Of a stretch of DNA of 64,000 nucleotides, positions 9,929 to 22,770 are shown in pieces. The stretch covers positions 350,014,602 through 350,078,601 of the forward strand of contig OZ005652.1 of the NCBI GenBank assembly GCA_963930645.1. Direction: 5' to 3'. The position numbers and the translations under genes are program-made. A model generated the notes under the pieces. It was given only the letters and a program-made list of their open reading frames with translations, was not told where the DNA came from and did no database searches. Origin of the DNA: Salticus scenicus (lineage: Eukaryota; Arthropoda; Arachnida; Araneae; Salticidae). The first letter of the stretch is position 1; each line of letters opens with the position of its first letter.

Positions 9929-12197
9929 TTTTGATTCTGACCAATTTACAGACAAAAGTCTGATTTTATTAATATAGGCTAGCTGGCTTTGCCCGCTTCG
10001 CTGGACATTATACTTAAAGGAGTTGTCAAAATCCCATACCATTATTAATAACCTAAATTCCCGCTGTTTCGGTAGAGTTTTTTCTCGCTCGCAACGTAAG
10101 GAGTCCGGGTCCCCACTGCTTTCAGTAGCAACTTACCCACTTCTTACTTCGCTTCCCTAGCGGGTAACTTCGAAGTTTTGCGCAATCCCACCAAAGTACG
10201 TAATGTGTACACTTAATCAACATCCACACACCAAAATTCGCCATTCTAAGATAATTTAAAACGAATTCAAACGGAAAAACATGTTTTTACACGTGTTTAT
10301 CGCCCACCGACTCCGATGGGGGAAGGTGGGAATTTCGTAAAATCCCGTAACAATAAGTGTCGGATACATATAAAAAATTTACGCACCAAATTTCATGATC
10401 GCAGATCCCATAGAATTTTTAAGAAAAATTTAGCGCTAAAATGGGGGTTTCAGATTTGCTCCTCCGGAACGTCCCCTCCCCCCCAAAAAAAAATCCGGAA
10501 TTTCTGAAATTTCCCCTGGAAAAACGATTTCCCCCTTCTCTCTGTACGAATCAAAAATTCGAAAATGATACATAATGTTTTATTTATACTCAAGTCTAGT
10601 CTCCTCATGCGCAATTTCTTCACCGAAAAGTAATTTGGGACCGAATTATGCTTACAAAAGTCTTTTTTGCATCCTGCCCCCCGGGGGAAAGGGGAGGAAT
10701 TTCAATAAATCCCGTTAGTTAAGGGTTCGGATACATATAACAATCCAAGTACCAAACTTTGTGACTGCAGCTCTCATAAATTTCACAGGACAAATTTAGC
10801 GCTAAAAGGAGTGTCTCGAATTTGTCCTGCTTAACACATACCCCCCCCTCCCACGTGTTTTGGAAATATCCTAAAGAAGTCGCATGGCTGTTTTTAACAT
10901 CTTTGTTCCATTTTTGGCAGAGCTTTACCCAAAAATCCGGAATTTGCAAAATTTCCCGCCAAAAATGGATTTCCCCTCTCTCTCTCCTCTTAAAATTCGA
11001 AATTTCCTAAATTGAATATAATGTTTTATTTGTACTAATGTGTAGTCTCCCCTTATACAATTTCTTCGCTGTGAAGTAATTTGGAGCAGAGTTATGCTTA
11101 CAAAGGTGTATTTGCTTTCTGCCCCCCCCTTGGAGAGAAACGGGAGTAATTTTTATAAATCCCGTTACTTTAGATGTCGGATACATATAAACAATCCAAG
11201 CACCAAAATTAGTGACCGCAGCTCCCATAGATTTCTCAGGAAAAATTTAGCGCTAAAAGGGGTGTCTCAAATTTGCACCCTCATTACCCCCCCCCCCCCA
11301 CACCACACAAAAAAACAAAACAAAAAAAAAACGCAAATCACAAAAAAGGAAAATGTGCTTTTGGAAATATCCTAAGGAAGTCACTCAGTCTTGTTTCAAC
11401 ATTTTGGTAGAGTTCACTCAAAAATCAGGATTTTTTGATATTTCCCGCCAAAATTGATTTTTCCCCTCCCTTCCTTTAAAAATAGACAATTCCTAAATTG
11501 CAGATAGTGCTTTATTTGCACTTATATCTAGTCTCCCCATGTGCAATTTCTTTACTGTGAAGTAATCAGGAGCCGAGTTATGCTTACAAACGTGTTTTTG
11601 TCTTTTGCCCCATAAAGGGGGAAGGGGGAGTAATTTCAGAAAAGTTAATAAATATAATTTTAAGTTGTGTAAAGACCTAAATTCTTGCCAAGCGCCGTTG
11701 AATTCCGTCCAGCCGTTCTCAAGTGATAACCGGACAAACATGTTTTTGTCTTTTGCCCCCCTCCCCAGGAGCGAACGTGGGAAATTTCTGAAAAGTTGAT
11801 AGATATACTTTTAAGTTGGGGAAATACCTAAATTCCTGAGAAGCGCCGTTGAATTCTGTCCAGCCGTTCTCGAGTGATACCCAGACAAACGTGTTTTTGT
11901 CTTTTGCCCCCCAGACGTGAACGTGGGGGAATTTCTGAAAAGTTAATAGATATAATTTTAAGTTGGGTAAAGATCTAATTTTTTACCCAGCGTCGTTAAA
12001 TTCCGTCGAGCCGTTCTCAAGTGATGCCCGGACAAAAATAGCGTTACAAACATACGGACGCCATGACACACGCACACACACACAGGCAAAATTTTCTGAA
12101 GTCATTTTCGGCTTTCATGGTGTATGAAACGTGAAAATATCGCAAATTTCTTTGATTCTGACAAATTTACAGACAAAAGTCTTATTTTATTAATATA
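9929..12197. mobile_element. Complex interspersed repeat with internal C/G-rich tandem units
   Basis: A ~48 bp sequence ending in TTTTATTAATATAG occurs at 9929-9976 and again at 12150-12197, so this is probably one element plus the tail of a similar element upstream. From 10316 there are three long units, marked by 'cggatacatata' at about 10358, 10730 and 11177. They are followed by three units of ~150 bp, marked by 'gtttttgtcttttgcccc' at about 11593, 11740 and 11891. The final part holds a CA-rich stretch (12067-12085) before the tail. The AT-rich tail after a 'ccgttctcaagtgat' block recalls the 3' ends of RTE-type retroposons, but no reverse transcriptase is present. Frames at 10316-11799 are by-products. 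Confidence 0.5.
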
Positions 12198-14189
12198 GAT
12201 TAGCACAGTAATTAATAGCGTCACAACTTCAGAGACGTTAAACGAAGACGTGTGGCCTGCCGTTGTCGCAAAATATATTCCTTTGAAACTTAGATAATTG
12301 CTTACAAATTTTATGGGAAAAAAAAAAAAAGAATGTTGGCTATGTACTGTTCGTGATTGCAAACATACGTTGGGTCATCATGTTATAATGAATCCGGGTG
12401 CTTGGTTGATTGAGAGTATTTAACATCGCTCTAATGCTAAGGGACAATTGGCAGCGATAAAGCTAGAAAAGATAAAAGTGAGTTTTAATTATAATTTAAT
12501 AATAAATAATTATATTATTTTAATAATAAATACAAATTTGTCATCATTTAAATAGTTAATGTCAAATAAATATGCTAACAATAATAATTTTTCAATAAGA
12601 CAATTGTAATTTGCTTAACTGAGTTATTCTCATTAATTTTTAAATAGACCTTCTATTTTATATTTATTTATGAAGATCAGTTGCATTATTATAATTTCCA
12701 ATATACTAGATGTTTAAAAAATGTCTGACAAACATGTAAAGTCAGATAGATGGATTGATAAGTAGATTGTTTTAGTACCATCAGTGCAGAAATAGTGCAC
12801 TGAGCCAATAGATGGCGCTGAAAAAATCAGAAAGTGAAATCGCATCACAGGCTATAATTTTAAATTGGCTGCACGGATTTTGAACAGAATACATCGTTAT
12901 ACCTTCTTCATCTGCGAGAGAAACGTTAGCAGAATAATCTTCGAAAATCACGTTGAATCTGATGTGGATTTGGGGATCAGATTGTCAGATGCTGTTTGAA
13001 ATATGCATGGCGTACCTGACGTTTTTGCTAAAGTTATGGCAGTCTATCAGGGCTTTTTTAATCTAGAAATCTTTAAATCTATGCACCTCGGCTGTGATTC
13101 CTCTGTCGCTTTTTTTGGTTTATTTTTCAAGTACCTATAGTATAAGGTATTATTATTAAAGTTTTTGTTTCTTTTGACTTCACTTGAAATTTTGACTTAT
13201 CTGTTTTAATATTTCTTTACGCACAAGTACTTACCTGTGTGACATTTCCAAAACCACTTCCCGACATTGAATTTGCTTATTTTAGCACCACTAGCTGCTG
13301 GTACAGTTTTGTCAGATATTTTTTTAACGCACATTTTCTCTCTATGCATTTAATAAATAGTAACAGAAATAACTCAGGCATATGTATTTGCATGTTTCTA
13401 TAAATGCTTTTTTCAAAAATAAATGTCTAATTTGTTATGAAATTCTAAATAATTCATATTACAAAAGCGTTTTGAGGAAAATCTTGGATCACTTAAAAGA
13501 ATATTAGAAATGTGAGCATATGAATGAAATAATAGAAATATGAGAATCAAAAAATGCATATTGTTTCCTCCAATGCTGGTTTTTCTTAGATAGATAAGAA
13601 TTCCATTAAATAAAAAGTAGGTTCTAATGTTAAGTGCAATTAAAGAAGAAATTAAAACTTATAAAAACTGTGCTCTATAATTTACAGCACAACTCTTTTT
13701 CTTTATCTTAATCTGAGATGTCAGAAGTTACAAGCAGATGATAGACGAAATAGATATTTAGTTACAAACAGCACAATCACCTTTTAATATAGATGACATA
13801 TTGACAGGTGCTTAGACAGCTAAGAAATTGCAGACTAATTTGAAATTACTATATTTTACCTGATTACGTGTATCTTGTATGAAATTGCATTCAGTGATTA
13901 TCATGTATGTAATTATTTGTATGAAATTACATCAACATTGATTGTCAGAATCATGACATTTTCACAGGCGACTAGACTCAGCAAAGAAGTCAGTTTTATG
14001 AAATTATATACTAAACTGTAACTAGGGTGAATGAAATTAATGATTCTTTTTTTAGAAGTTGAAATAAAATAACTCAAGGGTACATAGCAATAAAGAACAG
14101 TAAAAGATTATTAAGTAATATTAATCTAAATCTAGTCACATTTGAAAACGTTGATCTGGTTTAGTAATAAATTGGAAAGTTTTTATGAA
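12198..14189. other. AT-rich intergenic, no gene recognised
   Basis: No conserved frame or element boundary seen. AATAGATGGCGCTG at 12807-12820 matches the core of insect CTCF sites. The rest is AT-rich single-copy-looking sequence. Confidence 0.45.
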
Positions 14190-15000
14190 AAAGACTTTTA
14201 TTTGATCATATTTTGAAAAACCATTATAAAGCTCCAAAGGATATTATTTCAATCTGCTCTAAAAGATCATCACCATTTGAATTGACCGTCTGGAATACAG
14301 TAGTATGAAAACTTTTTTATATTACGGGACACTGTTACAATTGCAACTCGTGGTAAGTAAATAATAATAATATTAATAATAAATAATAGTAATAATTAAG
14401 TATGCATGCAATAAGAAAAATCTGTATTACAGTAAAATACAAGAATGAAAAATCACGCTTCAGGCGTAAATTACTGAATAATTTCATATATTGCGGGATA
14501 CAGTTATTAGTAAGAATAACGATAACTTACAAACAGAATGATTGGGTGAATGTTATATATAAAAAGGAAATAAATTCCTACATTACTCATAAATTATGAA
14601 ACATTTTCCCTTATTGCGGACCATAGTTATAGTAACAGTAAAAGTGGTGAAAAAATTATTGAGAGAATTCTAAAACAAATAAGAAAGTAAAATAATGCAT
14701 CGTTAATAAACAATGAAAAATTTTACTTTATTACGGGATATAGTTATAAAAAATGCGACTGAATAAGAGAGGATGTAAATGAGTTCTTCTTCAGAACAAG
14801 TGAGTAAAACCATACATCAGACATAAATTATGGGACACATTTGAACATTATAAAGAATCGATTGAGTAAATTTTATTTTTCAAAGAAATATAAAAAAAAA
14901 AATATATATATATAACTGAAAAAGAAAAAAAAAAAATCTTGTATTGGTAATGAAATATTTTTACAATATTACGGGATAAAATTGAAATAAAACAGAGAAT
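14190..15000. repeat. Degenerate ~120 bp tandem repeat
   Basis: The landmark 'ttattacGGGAtacaGTTAt' or a close variant recurs at about 14318, 14490, 14612, 14733 and 14970, with spacings of roughly 172, 122, 121 and 237 (twice ~118). The leading block at 14215-14300 is repeated at 16735-16840, so the array was partly duplicated 2.5 kb downstream. The 65-codon frame at 14402-14599 lies inside the array and is not credible. Confidence 0.6.
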
Positions 15001-16532
15001 TAAACGCGGAATGTTGAATTAATTCGGTTAAAAACGTAAACAAATAAATAACTTAAAACAAAACAAGCAAATAAAATCATTTATCACTCTTAAATTTTGA
15101 AACACTCATGATTGTAAAAAGAGGAATAGCCATTGCAAGAAAAACTATTAAAATCTATCCGAAACATTTCCCCCCCCCCCCCCCATCTTTACCTACATAA
15201 CACGCAAGCATTTTTAAAAATCTACTTTTGTTTTAACAGTTATTTCCGATGTGAAGTTTTCTGATTCATACGCATTTTTGGTTAAAGTGTCCAGCTTATC
15301 TTAAAAAATAATTTTTTAATATCTTTGCTCATTAAACGAAACATTATTGGGAAATTCATTGGTGAACATACATTCTTTACACGGGCGATTCTCTACAAAT
15401 AGGCTGTAAGGAAGAAACTTAAAGTTGTTTTTATTATTTAAACAGAACCGAAGTGAAAATACCTCACATGTAAAAACCGTGAATATGGCTACTTGTGTGC
15501 ATTATGAATGGCGAGGGGAGACTTATCAATAATATATCATGTGACTTCTAGTAAAAGATAATTATTTATTTCTATAATAAATGATATTTAGATTGTTATT
15601 AATATATTGTAATGAAAATTAAACATTCAAAATTAGGAATTTCTATAAAAATAAAATAATAATAATGGAATTTAGGGACACAAAAACCCTGAATTCAGAG
15701 ATGGCTCTTGATTTGAAAAATTGTGTATTCAGCATAATGTATAAACATGGTTTTATTATATAAGCAATGAATTTGAAGCATTAATTAATATTATTTAATT
15801 AATTAATGTATTTTTTTTAATTTTCAAAGTTATGAAAAATCATTCTCTCACATGCAATCATTACCAGATACGAATACAAAAAATATTATTCCCCATTGAA
15901 ATATTTATACTTTCGTACATTTATCTTTTAAAATGAACACATAAAGTACTATTTTCATGCATGAAATTATTATTATTATTATTATTATCATCATTACCAT
16001 CATTTTGTCTTCGTGCGTAATTTTTATTTGCGCTGAATTTTTTTGAAACTCGTATTTCAAACCATTTACTGACTCATTATGTTTCAGAAGATCATATTTC
16101 AGGAAAAAATAAATAAATAAAAATAAATAAATAACTAAAAATAAAAACTTTATTGTACAGGTAGAAATTGTAATTATGCATTAAATATATGTTATAACTT
16201 GACTGTGAAAAAATGTTCAAACATTTTAGACCTGTTTGTCTGTGTGGAAAGAGAAATTTAACAGATTTGGTAAGATTTAAGATGACATTCCAATTCCTTT
16301 ATTTAAATTTATAAAATCAATTTATTTCTAAAATAAATTAATGAATATAATTTTTTGTTATTTGGATAATTTGAGACATTGTATTATTTTTGAAGTTTAT
16401 TTATATTATAAATTTCAGAATCTAATAATTTTGATTTCCGCATTCCCTCAAGAATTATTCCTTTAGTTAAGGAAATGATGTTCGTTGGCTCTGAAAATAA
16501 GTAAAAGAACGGAGAAAATAAAGAAGAGAAAA

Positions 16533-16585
<53 letters not shown>

Positions 16586-17440
16586 GAAAGAAAGGAAGAA
16601 CGAAAAAAAAAAACTCTTGCGTTTCGCATAGATTATGAACATTTTCCTACTGTACTTATTTGTACTTAATATTTTTAAACTCGTATTTGAAATTATTTTC
16701 TTACTCATTACGATTCAGAGTATACGCAAAAGGCCTTTATTTTGTTCATACTTGGAAAAATTATCATCAACCCGCAAAGGATATTATTTTGATCTATTCT
16801 AAAAGCATCATCACCATTTGAATTGAAAACTTTTCTGGCATATTCCTAGATTTGGTAGCAGTAAAAGTGAGTGAGACAATGACTGAGAAAATTTTATAAC
16901 AAATATAAATAAATAAAAATAAAATAAATAAAATAATAATAATAATAATAATTAATTAATTAGTAATAATAATTGATAAATAATAAATGATAATAAATAA
17001 ATCAAGTAAAGTTGATTGACTATGGCGTCATATGGAAGCTGCATATAGGGATGTACTTGTACATGTCATCCAATACCTGTTCGACTCAATGCCTATATGC
17101 GGATGACTGATGTTATTGCTGTCAGATGTCGCTGTGTCGCTGTTTTATGTACTGATTTCTCAGGATATATACCTCCAAATTTCCTGAAAATTTAATCAAT
17201 TGTTCTTCTCACTGTAATGTAAGTGTCCAATATATATCATTCTGTTATTTGAAATCCTCCTTAGCGTAACAATTTTAATGACCAGTAGTGTATCAAGTTC
17301 GAAGGCTATTTCTTTTATATTAAGTATTTTAGTATCTTGCTACTAAAGAATTAAAAACTTCTGATATGATTTTTTTGCTTTCTATTACATGTAGGAAAAT
17401 TGACTGTTTGATGAGAATAACTCACACACCAAATAAATAA
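15001..17440. repeat. AT-rich intergenic with simple repeats and a duplicated block
   Basis: Holds a C run at 15171-15184, ATT repeats at 15968-15990, an A run followed by AAAAG repeats at 16537-16603, and AAT-rich DNA at 16904-17000. The block 16720-16860 duplicates 14200-14310. The 81-residue minus-strand frame at 16463-16708 is a poly-Phe artefact of the purine tract. Confidence 0.6.
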
Positions 17441-17461
17441 GAAAATTATATATATATATAT

Positions 17462-17512
<51 letters not shown>

Positions 17513-17553
17513 AAAAAGAAAAATTCACAATTGCGTACCTGAAATACTTATAC

Positions 17554-17588
<35 letters not shown>
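17441..17588. repeat. (TA)n (GA)n microsatellite and long A run
   Basis: (TA)n at about 17447-17464 runs directly into (GA)n to 17508. An A run of about 29 follows at 17560-17588. Confidence 0.9.
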
Positions 17589-17590
<2 letters not shown>

Positions 17591-18535
17591 TTTGTGTGTT
17601 TGCGACGTACAGAAAGAATTAAACAAGTAAAATTTTGAATATTTTTCTGAATAAAAAATTGCGTGACTTTTTGTATCATAAATTCAAATTTTTGATTTTC
17701 CTTTGATTTCGTTGAATTATATATTTTATGCGCTTTTTAAAATTTTTACATGACTTTTCATTTTTGGAGGAAATACTTTCGCCATTCGACAATTCAGTTC
17801 GCTTTCATTCTTCAGATTCTGTTATAGTAAATTCAATTCTAATAAACGTGGTCTTCATTCAGCGATTTCTTCTTTGATATTCTTTATAGCAAAATTCTCT
17901 TTTTCCACTAAAATCTGGTACTTCTTCTTCTTCTTTCTTTCTTTCTCTTTTTTTAGTTAAATGATTACGGTATTGAAAGTTTGTCATTTTTAAATAATTT
18001 TTTCCGTTATTCGAGGAAGACTTTAGTGCATTTTCTTTCTGTCTTCTTTTCCTTTCTTTCTTTTAGGTAGATTCCTTATAGGAGATCTACCTATTGCAAT
18101 GGTTCTCATGACACGACTTCTGGAAAATTTCTTCATATCTTCACCGATCATGACCCCTAGAACCCAAAATCACCCTCCGTTCAAAAGTTTATATATATAT
18201 ATATATATATGTATAACACTTTTCCCCGTGTTAAGTTGTGAACACGATAACTGGAGTAATTTTTATTTAAATTTAACCAGCTCAGGATATGTTGTCAGGA
18301 CAGTAAAAATCTCGGTCGAGTTCGTAGATGGGGTATCCAGCTCAAAGGGGGTGGAAATGGTGGGGGGTGGAAATTTTCATTTGCCCATAATTTCTTTAAT
18401 ATTGAAAATAGAAAAATATTTCAAATCAAGCGAATTACCGCCTTACCCTAAAGAACAGTTTTTGTATTTAAACTTTTTCGATAGCTTCAATTGCTTAGAA
18501 AGTACAAGCTAAAAATTGATTTTTCGTCAATTGTT
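17589..18535. other. Intergenic, possible unclassified repeat near 18090-18440
   Basis: A CT-rich stretch lies near 17920-18065 and a (TA)n tract at 18191-18210. The relatively GC-rich part from 18220 to 18440 has the texture of an interspersed repeat but was not assigned. The 137-codon frame at 18099-18512 shows no domain and translates the (TA)n tract, so I do not call it a gene. Confidence 0.35.
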
Positions 18536-19345
18536 CTATATAGTCGACATTTTCTCAACGAGATATATAAAGTAGAGTGATAAATGGTAACCCTTGAGAA
18601 GGTCCAAGATGAGTCATGTGACATGCTTTCCTTGCACATGCGTATTCGGTGGTTTCGTTGGTAACAGCTCATTTTCAGTACATTTCTATGGCAACGGTTT
18701 CAATGTTTTTGTTTACTTTACGTAGTTTAATATTCTTTTGCTCTAAACCATTTTGATTTTGATTTTACTTCTTTTTTATTTCGTGTAGTTGAACTTTAAC
18801 CGACAAAATGCTTAAAAATAGTTGAAAAATTATTATTTGTTGTTAAATTTAGCTCTTTAAAAGTTTAAATTTTGTTTTATAAACACTTTTAAAGTTTGTT
18901 GAGAAACGATGAAAAGAAAGGTATTTTGTTATTTATTAAAATGTGAAATATGTGTAAAATTATTTTAAAAGCAATTTATTTCGGTCATAGGACTGTCATG
19001 TTACCTAATAATAATGATAATTTGTTGAACTGATATTTTAATTGCCAAAATAGCGATAAAGGGCCAAACACAGCAACCTATTCGAGCATGTCACGTGATT
19101 CATCTTGAACCACAGAAAGCTAATCCTTCATCCATTGAATCAGCACTCTAATAGAGCATTTCCTCGTGACGTCTGGTGGTTGGCAAAAAAGCGCGCTCGA
19201 CTTTCCCGCGCAATTTACTATATTGGTGATCCTCCATCGCTATACTTTTCCCAAGCCTTTTTGCCAACCACTCATAAAAGTTGAGATGTTTGTTTACAAA
19301 CAAGGAACTGCCCTATTTATATATCTCGTTGCATTTTCTATATAG
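18536..19345. mobile_element. Inverted-repeat element, ~810 bp
   Basis: The ends are CTATATAG at 18536-18543 and 19338-19345. Both are followed inward by CAACGAGATATATAAA, with a short indel between. A second inverted pair of 26 bp lies inside, at 18601-18626 and 19086-19111, with three mismatches and containing a CACGTG-like core. This is best read as an old non-autonomous DNA transposon. No transposase is present and no target duplication was fixed. Confidence 0.5.
19177..19270. mobile_element. Small GC-richer palindromic insert, 94 bp
   Basis: TGGTTGGCAAAAA at 19177-19189 is mirrored by TTTTTGCCAACCA ending at 19270. The interior is rich in GCGCGC and CCCGCG, unlike its AT-rich surroundings. 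It lies inside the 18536-19345 element and may be a nested micro-MITE. Confidence 0.45.
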
Positions 19346-22189
19346 CTATTTCATTGCAAAAATTTATAATCTGATGCGTATGTCACGTGCAAACGATAAT
19401 AAAAAAGATCACTGAAAATATAATAAAATTTTAATCGTGTTTTTAATAATCTGATTTAAAAAAATGTTAAATGTGTTCAACAGAAACTATATGACGCCCC
19501 AATTACAACAATGTACTGAACTACTGAGAAAAAGGAAATAAAATTTTATCCGTGATTTTAAACAAATAAAATAAAAGTTAATAAATAAATATGTAAATAA
19601 TATCAACATATCTTAGGGCTAAGCAGATTTATACTTAGCTTTATGACATAGATGCTATAATGTAAAAGATAAATGTCATCGTAAAAAAAAAAAAAAAAAA
19701 AAAATAATAATAATCCTGTAAATCGATGCTTAACGAATTAAATTGGCATGATTAAAGAAGTAATAAATTTGGGGACATTTAGTTATTATCCCTTTGACAA
19801 ATAAACTAGTGACGATTTTAATGAATTTTCCGTTGAAGTTTACTTTCATAAAAACTTAAATTTAAACTAAAGTATCTCATTACTCGAATTCCCTTATTTT
19901 GATAAATAAAATTATACCATTAAAAAAAAAAAATAAAGAACACTCTTTTATTGAAAAGTGAACTAATAAAGGCTTTAGAAAACTATTACATACTTTTAAA
20001 TCTTTATTAAAAAAAATTAATTGTTGCCACTCGACATTATATAAATACATCCAAATCCTGTGTCACATACGATAGTTTTGTATAAGTATAGATTTTTTGT
20101 CTGCCCCTGGAACCTGCCCCTGACGAGAAAAGTGCCTTGAAATACTTGTATCTAGTATTGTCATTGATTATGAAGTCGTGTGCAAAATTTCAGGTTATTC
20201 GGACGACAAGAAGTTACCGAAAATTGAATTGCAAAATTCCGTTACATACATTAATAGTTGCATCATATCAAGTTAATAAAAGTGTTTAATTAAAAACCAT
20301 GTTAAACGCTTTAATTAATCATTTAAAAATATATAATTAAAATAATACGTCAATCTTAATACAAATATCGTTTGTGGTGAATAGTTTAGAATGTCGGTTT
20401 AGGCAAGAATTTAAAAATTACGATTGAGAGTAATACGTTACAGCTTCCTTTGACTTTTTATCTCGTCGAAACAAGATATTGGTCGATGAAGAAATATGAG
20501 GTTTTTGCGTGGATAGAAAATATAATGATGCCAAAGCTGCCTTTCTCCATCGCCAAGCTCGCCAAATTTTGTTGTCAGACAACGAATTTTGTCGCCAAGT
20601 CAAAAATTTCGTCGTTAACTATCAAATTTTGCCGCCAAATCATACAATTTACTAAATTCATAACAATTAACATTGAAATTCAGCGGTGCCAAATGGTCCA
20701 ATATTAACTAATGTTAATGTTAATGTTCCAGTTTATGTGAACCAAAACAGTTTCACTTTACAATTTTTATTCCTCTGACAATAAGAATCATAAAAACAAA
20801 ATACAAAACTTTCAATAATTCAATAAAAATTACAATGAAATAACTATCTAAAAACCGCTACCCCTTAACTGTATTTGACTTGACCATAGTAACGCCAGGC
20901 TTACCAGTGCTTGACCATATTAAGGTCACAAGTGCATTTTCACGTTTCTATTATTTTTTCTTTAAAAGAAAGATATTGAACTTCAGTTATATGGAATTTA
21001 AATAAAAATTATAATTTTGATTAAGCTTGGGTGGGGAGGGGGTATAGCCCAATAGCCCCCTCCGGGATTCACCATTGCTGGGATTGTATATAGTTGTATA
21101 TATAATTAAAAAAAAAAAAAATTGAAGCATTTACAGACTAATAAATCTAGCCTAAAATTTTAAGTAGATTGAATAAAATCCTTTTTTAGCTGAAAATTAG
21201 GTTTCTTGAAAACAGAATAGCGACGTAAAAAATTCAATGTGTGAGAACAAAGCCATTGGCTAAGTATTAATGCATATGTAAAATTTCTTTACATTTGTAA
21301 TATTATCGTAAAGGAATCTACCTTTGCCTTTAAGCTTGCCGAAAAGGGATTTTTTTTTTCTTTTGAAAAAACACTCAGATGTAAATTGTCTATAATTTTT
21401 GATTATGTCATACGTTAAGATGTGCTTTTGCTTCATTTAAAGAACGCTTACTAAAATTTGACTGGTTGCGTCATCTATCAGATTATTTAGTACTAAATCT
21501 AAGTGAATTTTAATAATTGATATAATCATGGGGAATTTAGGTAAAAAATTATACATATGCGTAATAACATGTATATTTGTACGTAAAGTACATCCCTGGG
21601 CACGCCGAATGTGTCAGTTAGTAGAATATAAAATATGAAAAATAAAATTAATTTAAAATACCCTAAAATTTAAATTTTATTTGATCTAAATAAATGAATA
21701 ACATAAGAAAAAATATATACAGTGTGGTTCGCTTAATCTTGTTCAAACTTCTGATAAAGGTAAGATATTCAAAGACGAATTGGAATATCAATCGCAATAT
21801 AGAGGTAGAAATATTGTCTTCATGAAGTAGAGGGCGTTTCACAGGAGTTTGAATGCGAATTCCGTTGAAAATAATTGTTGCGCCTCTCATTGAGTTTCTA
21901 GAAATGGGCTCCCTCACATTACATCAGTGAAATAGGACAATATATGAAGATCACATTCGGATATCATTGGATCAGTCTTGGTGGGCCGATTTATTGGTCT
22001 GTTAAAAAACAGGATCGTCCAGAATTTTAAGGAATTTTACACAGCGCTCGCTGTGAGAGTGTTTGTGGTCTAAATTATAGTCGATCACATTCTATAGAAT
22101 GTATGCTTTTAGTCAATCTAAAACTCATCCTCAAAATGCTATGTGACACTAACGTGTTGTTACTTTTGTTAATTTATCCTTTGCTTCAT
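19346..22189. other. AT-rich intergenic, no gene recognised
   Basis: Contains an A run at 19683-19704 and a short non-AT block at 20100-20260 that reads like the 3' tail of an unidentified retroposon. Degenerate 'cgccaaattttg' repeats lie at 20550-20640, and a small C/G-rich patch at 21030-21070. Frames near 20418-20707 and 21663-21917 have no domain. The last ~200 bases may be 5' leader of the LINE that follows. Confidence 0.4.
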
Positions 22190-22212
22190 TTTATCCCACC
22201 ACGTGTAGGCCT

Positions 22213-22770
22213 TGCAGTGTAAATTCAAATGCTCCCGATATCATTCTTCTTCAAGAAACTAAACTTCGACCTGGTATGGCCCTTAAAATTCCAAATTATA
22301 TTATTCTTAGAAATGATTTTATTAATCCTCATAGTTCTTTGCCTATTCGTGGCACTGCTATCTGTATTAAAAATAATCTAAATTTCCATCAGGTGTCTAT
22401 TCCTACTCTGAAGGTTGTCAATGCCTCTGGTATCACCCTTACGGTTTCTGGTTCCACCCCATTGACTTTTTTCTCAGTTTATGTGGTGACTTCAATGCCC
22501 ACCACACTCACTGGAATTGCTTTGTTTCAAACGCTTATGGTAAAGCCATTTATGATAATATCTTTCTTTCTGATTATGTGGACATCCTTTTTCTGGACAC
22601 CCCTACCCATTTTACGGCTCTTAGTAGTAGCACTATTGATTTCGGACTTTATAATGGTTTTCATTTTGATAAAAATATCACTTCTTTGGCCGAGTTGAGT
22701 TCAGATCATAATCCTATTAAAATTTATATTCAAATTCGTCTTCCCCGGATCCCCCCCCAAAAAAAAATTA
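22213..22770 (+). pseudogene. LINE endonuclease domain (pseudogene)
   Basis: Remnant of the APE-like endonuclease that nicks target DNA for target-primed reverse transcription. Translation from 22213 gives APDIILLQETKL, the early catalytic Glu motif, then about 85 residues in the same frame to 'FFSVYV'. The frame then changes: near 22487 the next recognisable stretch is CGDFNAHHTHW (catalytic Asp/Asn motif), continuing to DILFLDTPTHF, STIDFGL and finally SDHNPI (about 22704-22721), which carries the catalytic His. Between SVYV and CGDFNAH the usual ~25-residue spacer is missing, so an internal deletion coincides with the frameshift. No start codon upstream of 22213 is in frame, and the protein N-terminus is lost. 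Confidence 0.8.

Noticed and set aside
9929..12197. LTR retrotransposon, because a sequence is directly repeated at both ends
   Set aside because: The repeat is only ~48 bp, lacks TG...CA ends, primer-binding site and polypurine tract, and there are no gag-pol frames.
16463..16708. Phe-rich minus-strand frame, apparently membrane-like
   Set aside because: A direct translation of an A-run and AAAAG microsatellite.
18099..18512. 137-codon open frame on the plus strand, one of the longest in the window
   Set aside because: It translates a (TA)n tract into YIYIYI, has no recognisable domain, and the surroundings look like interspersed repeat.
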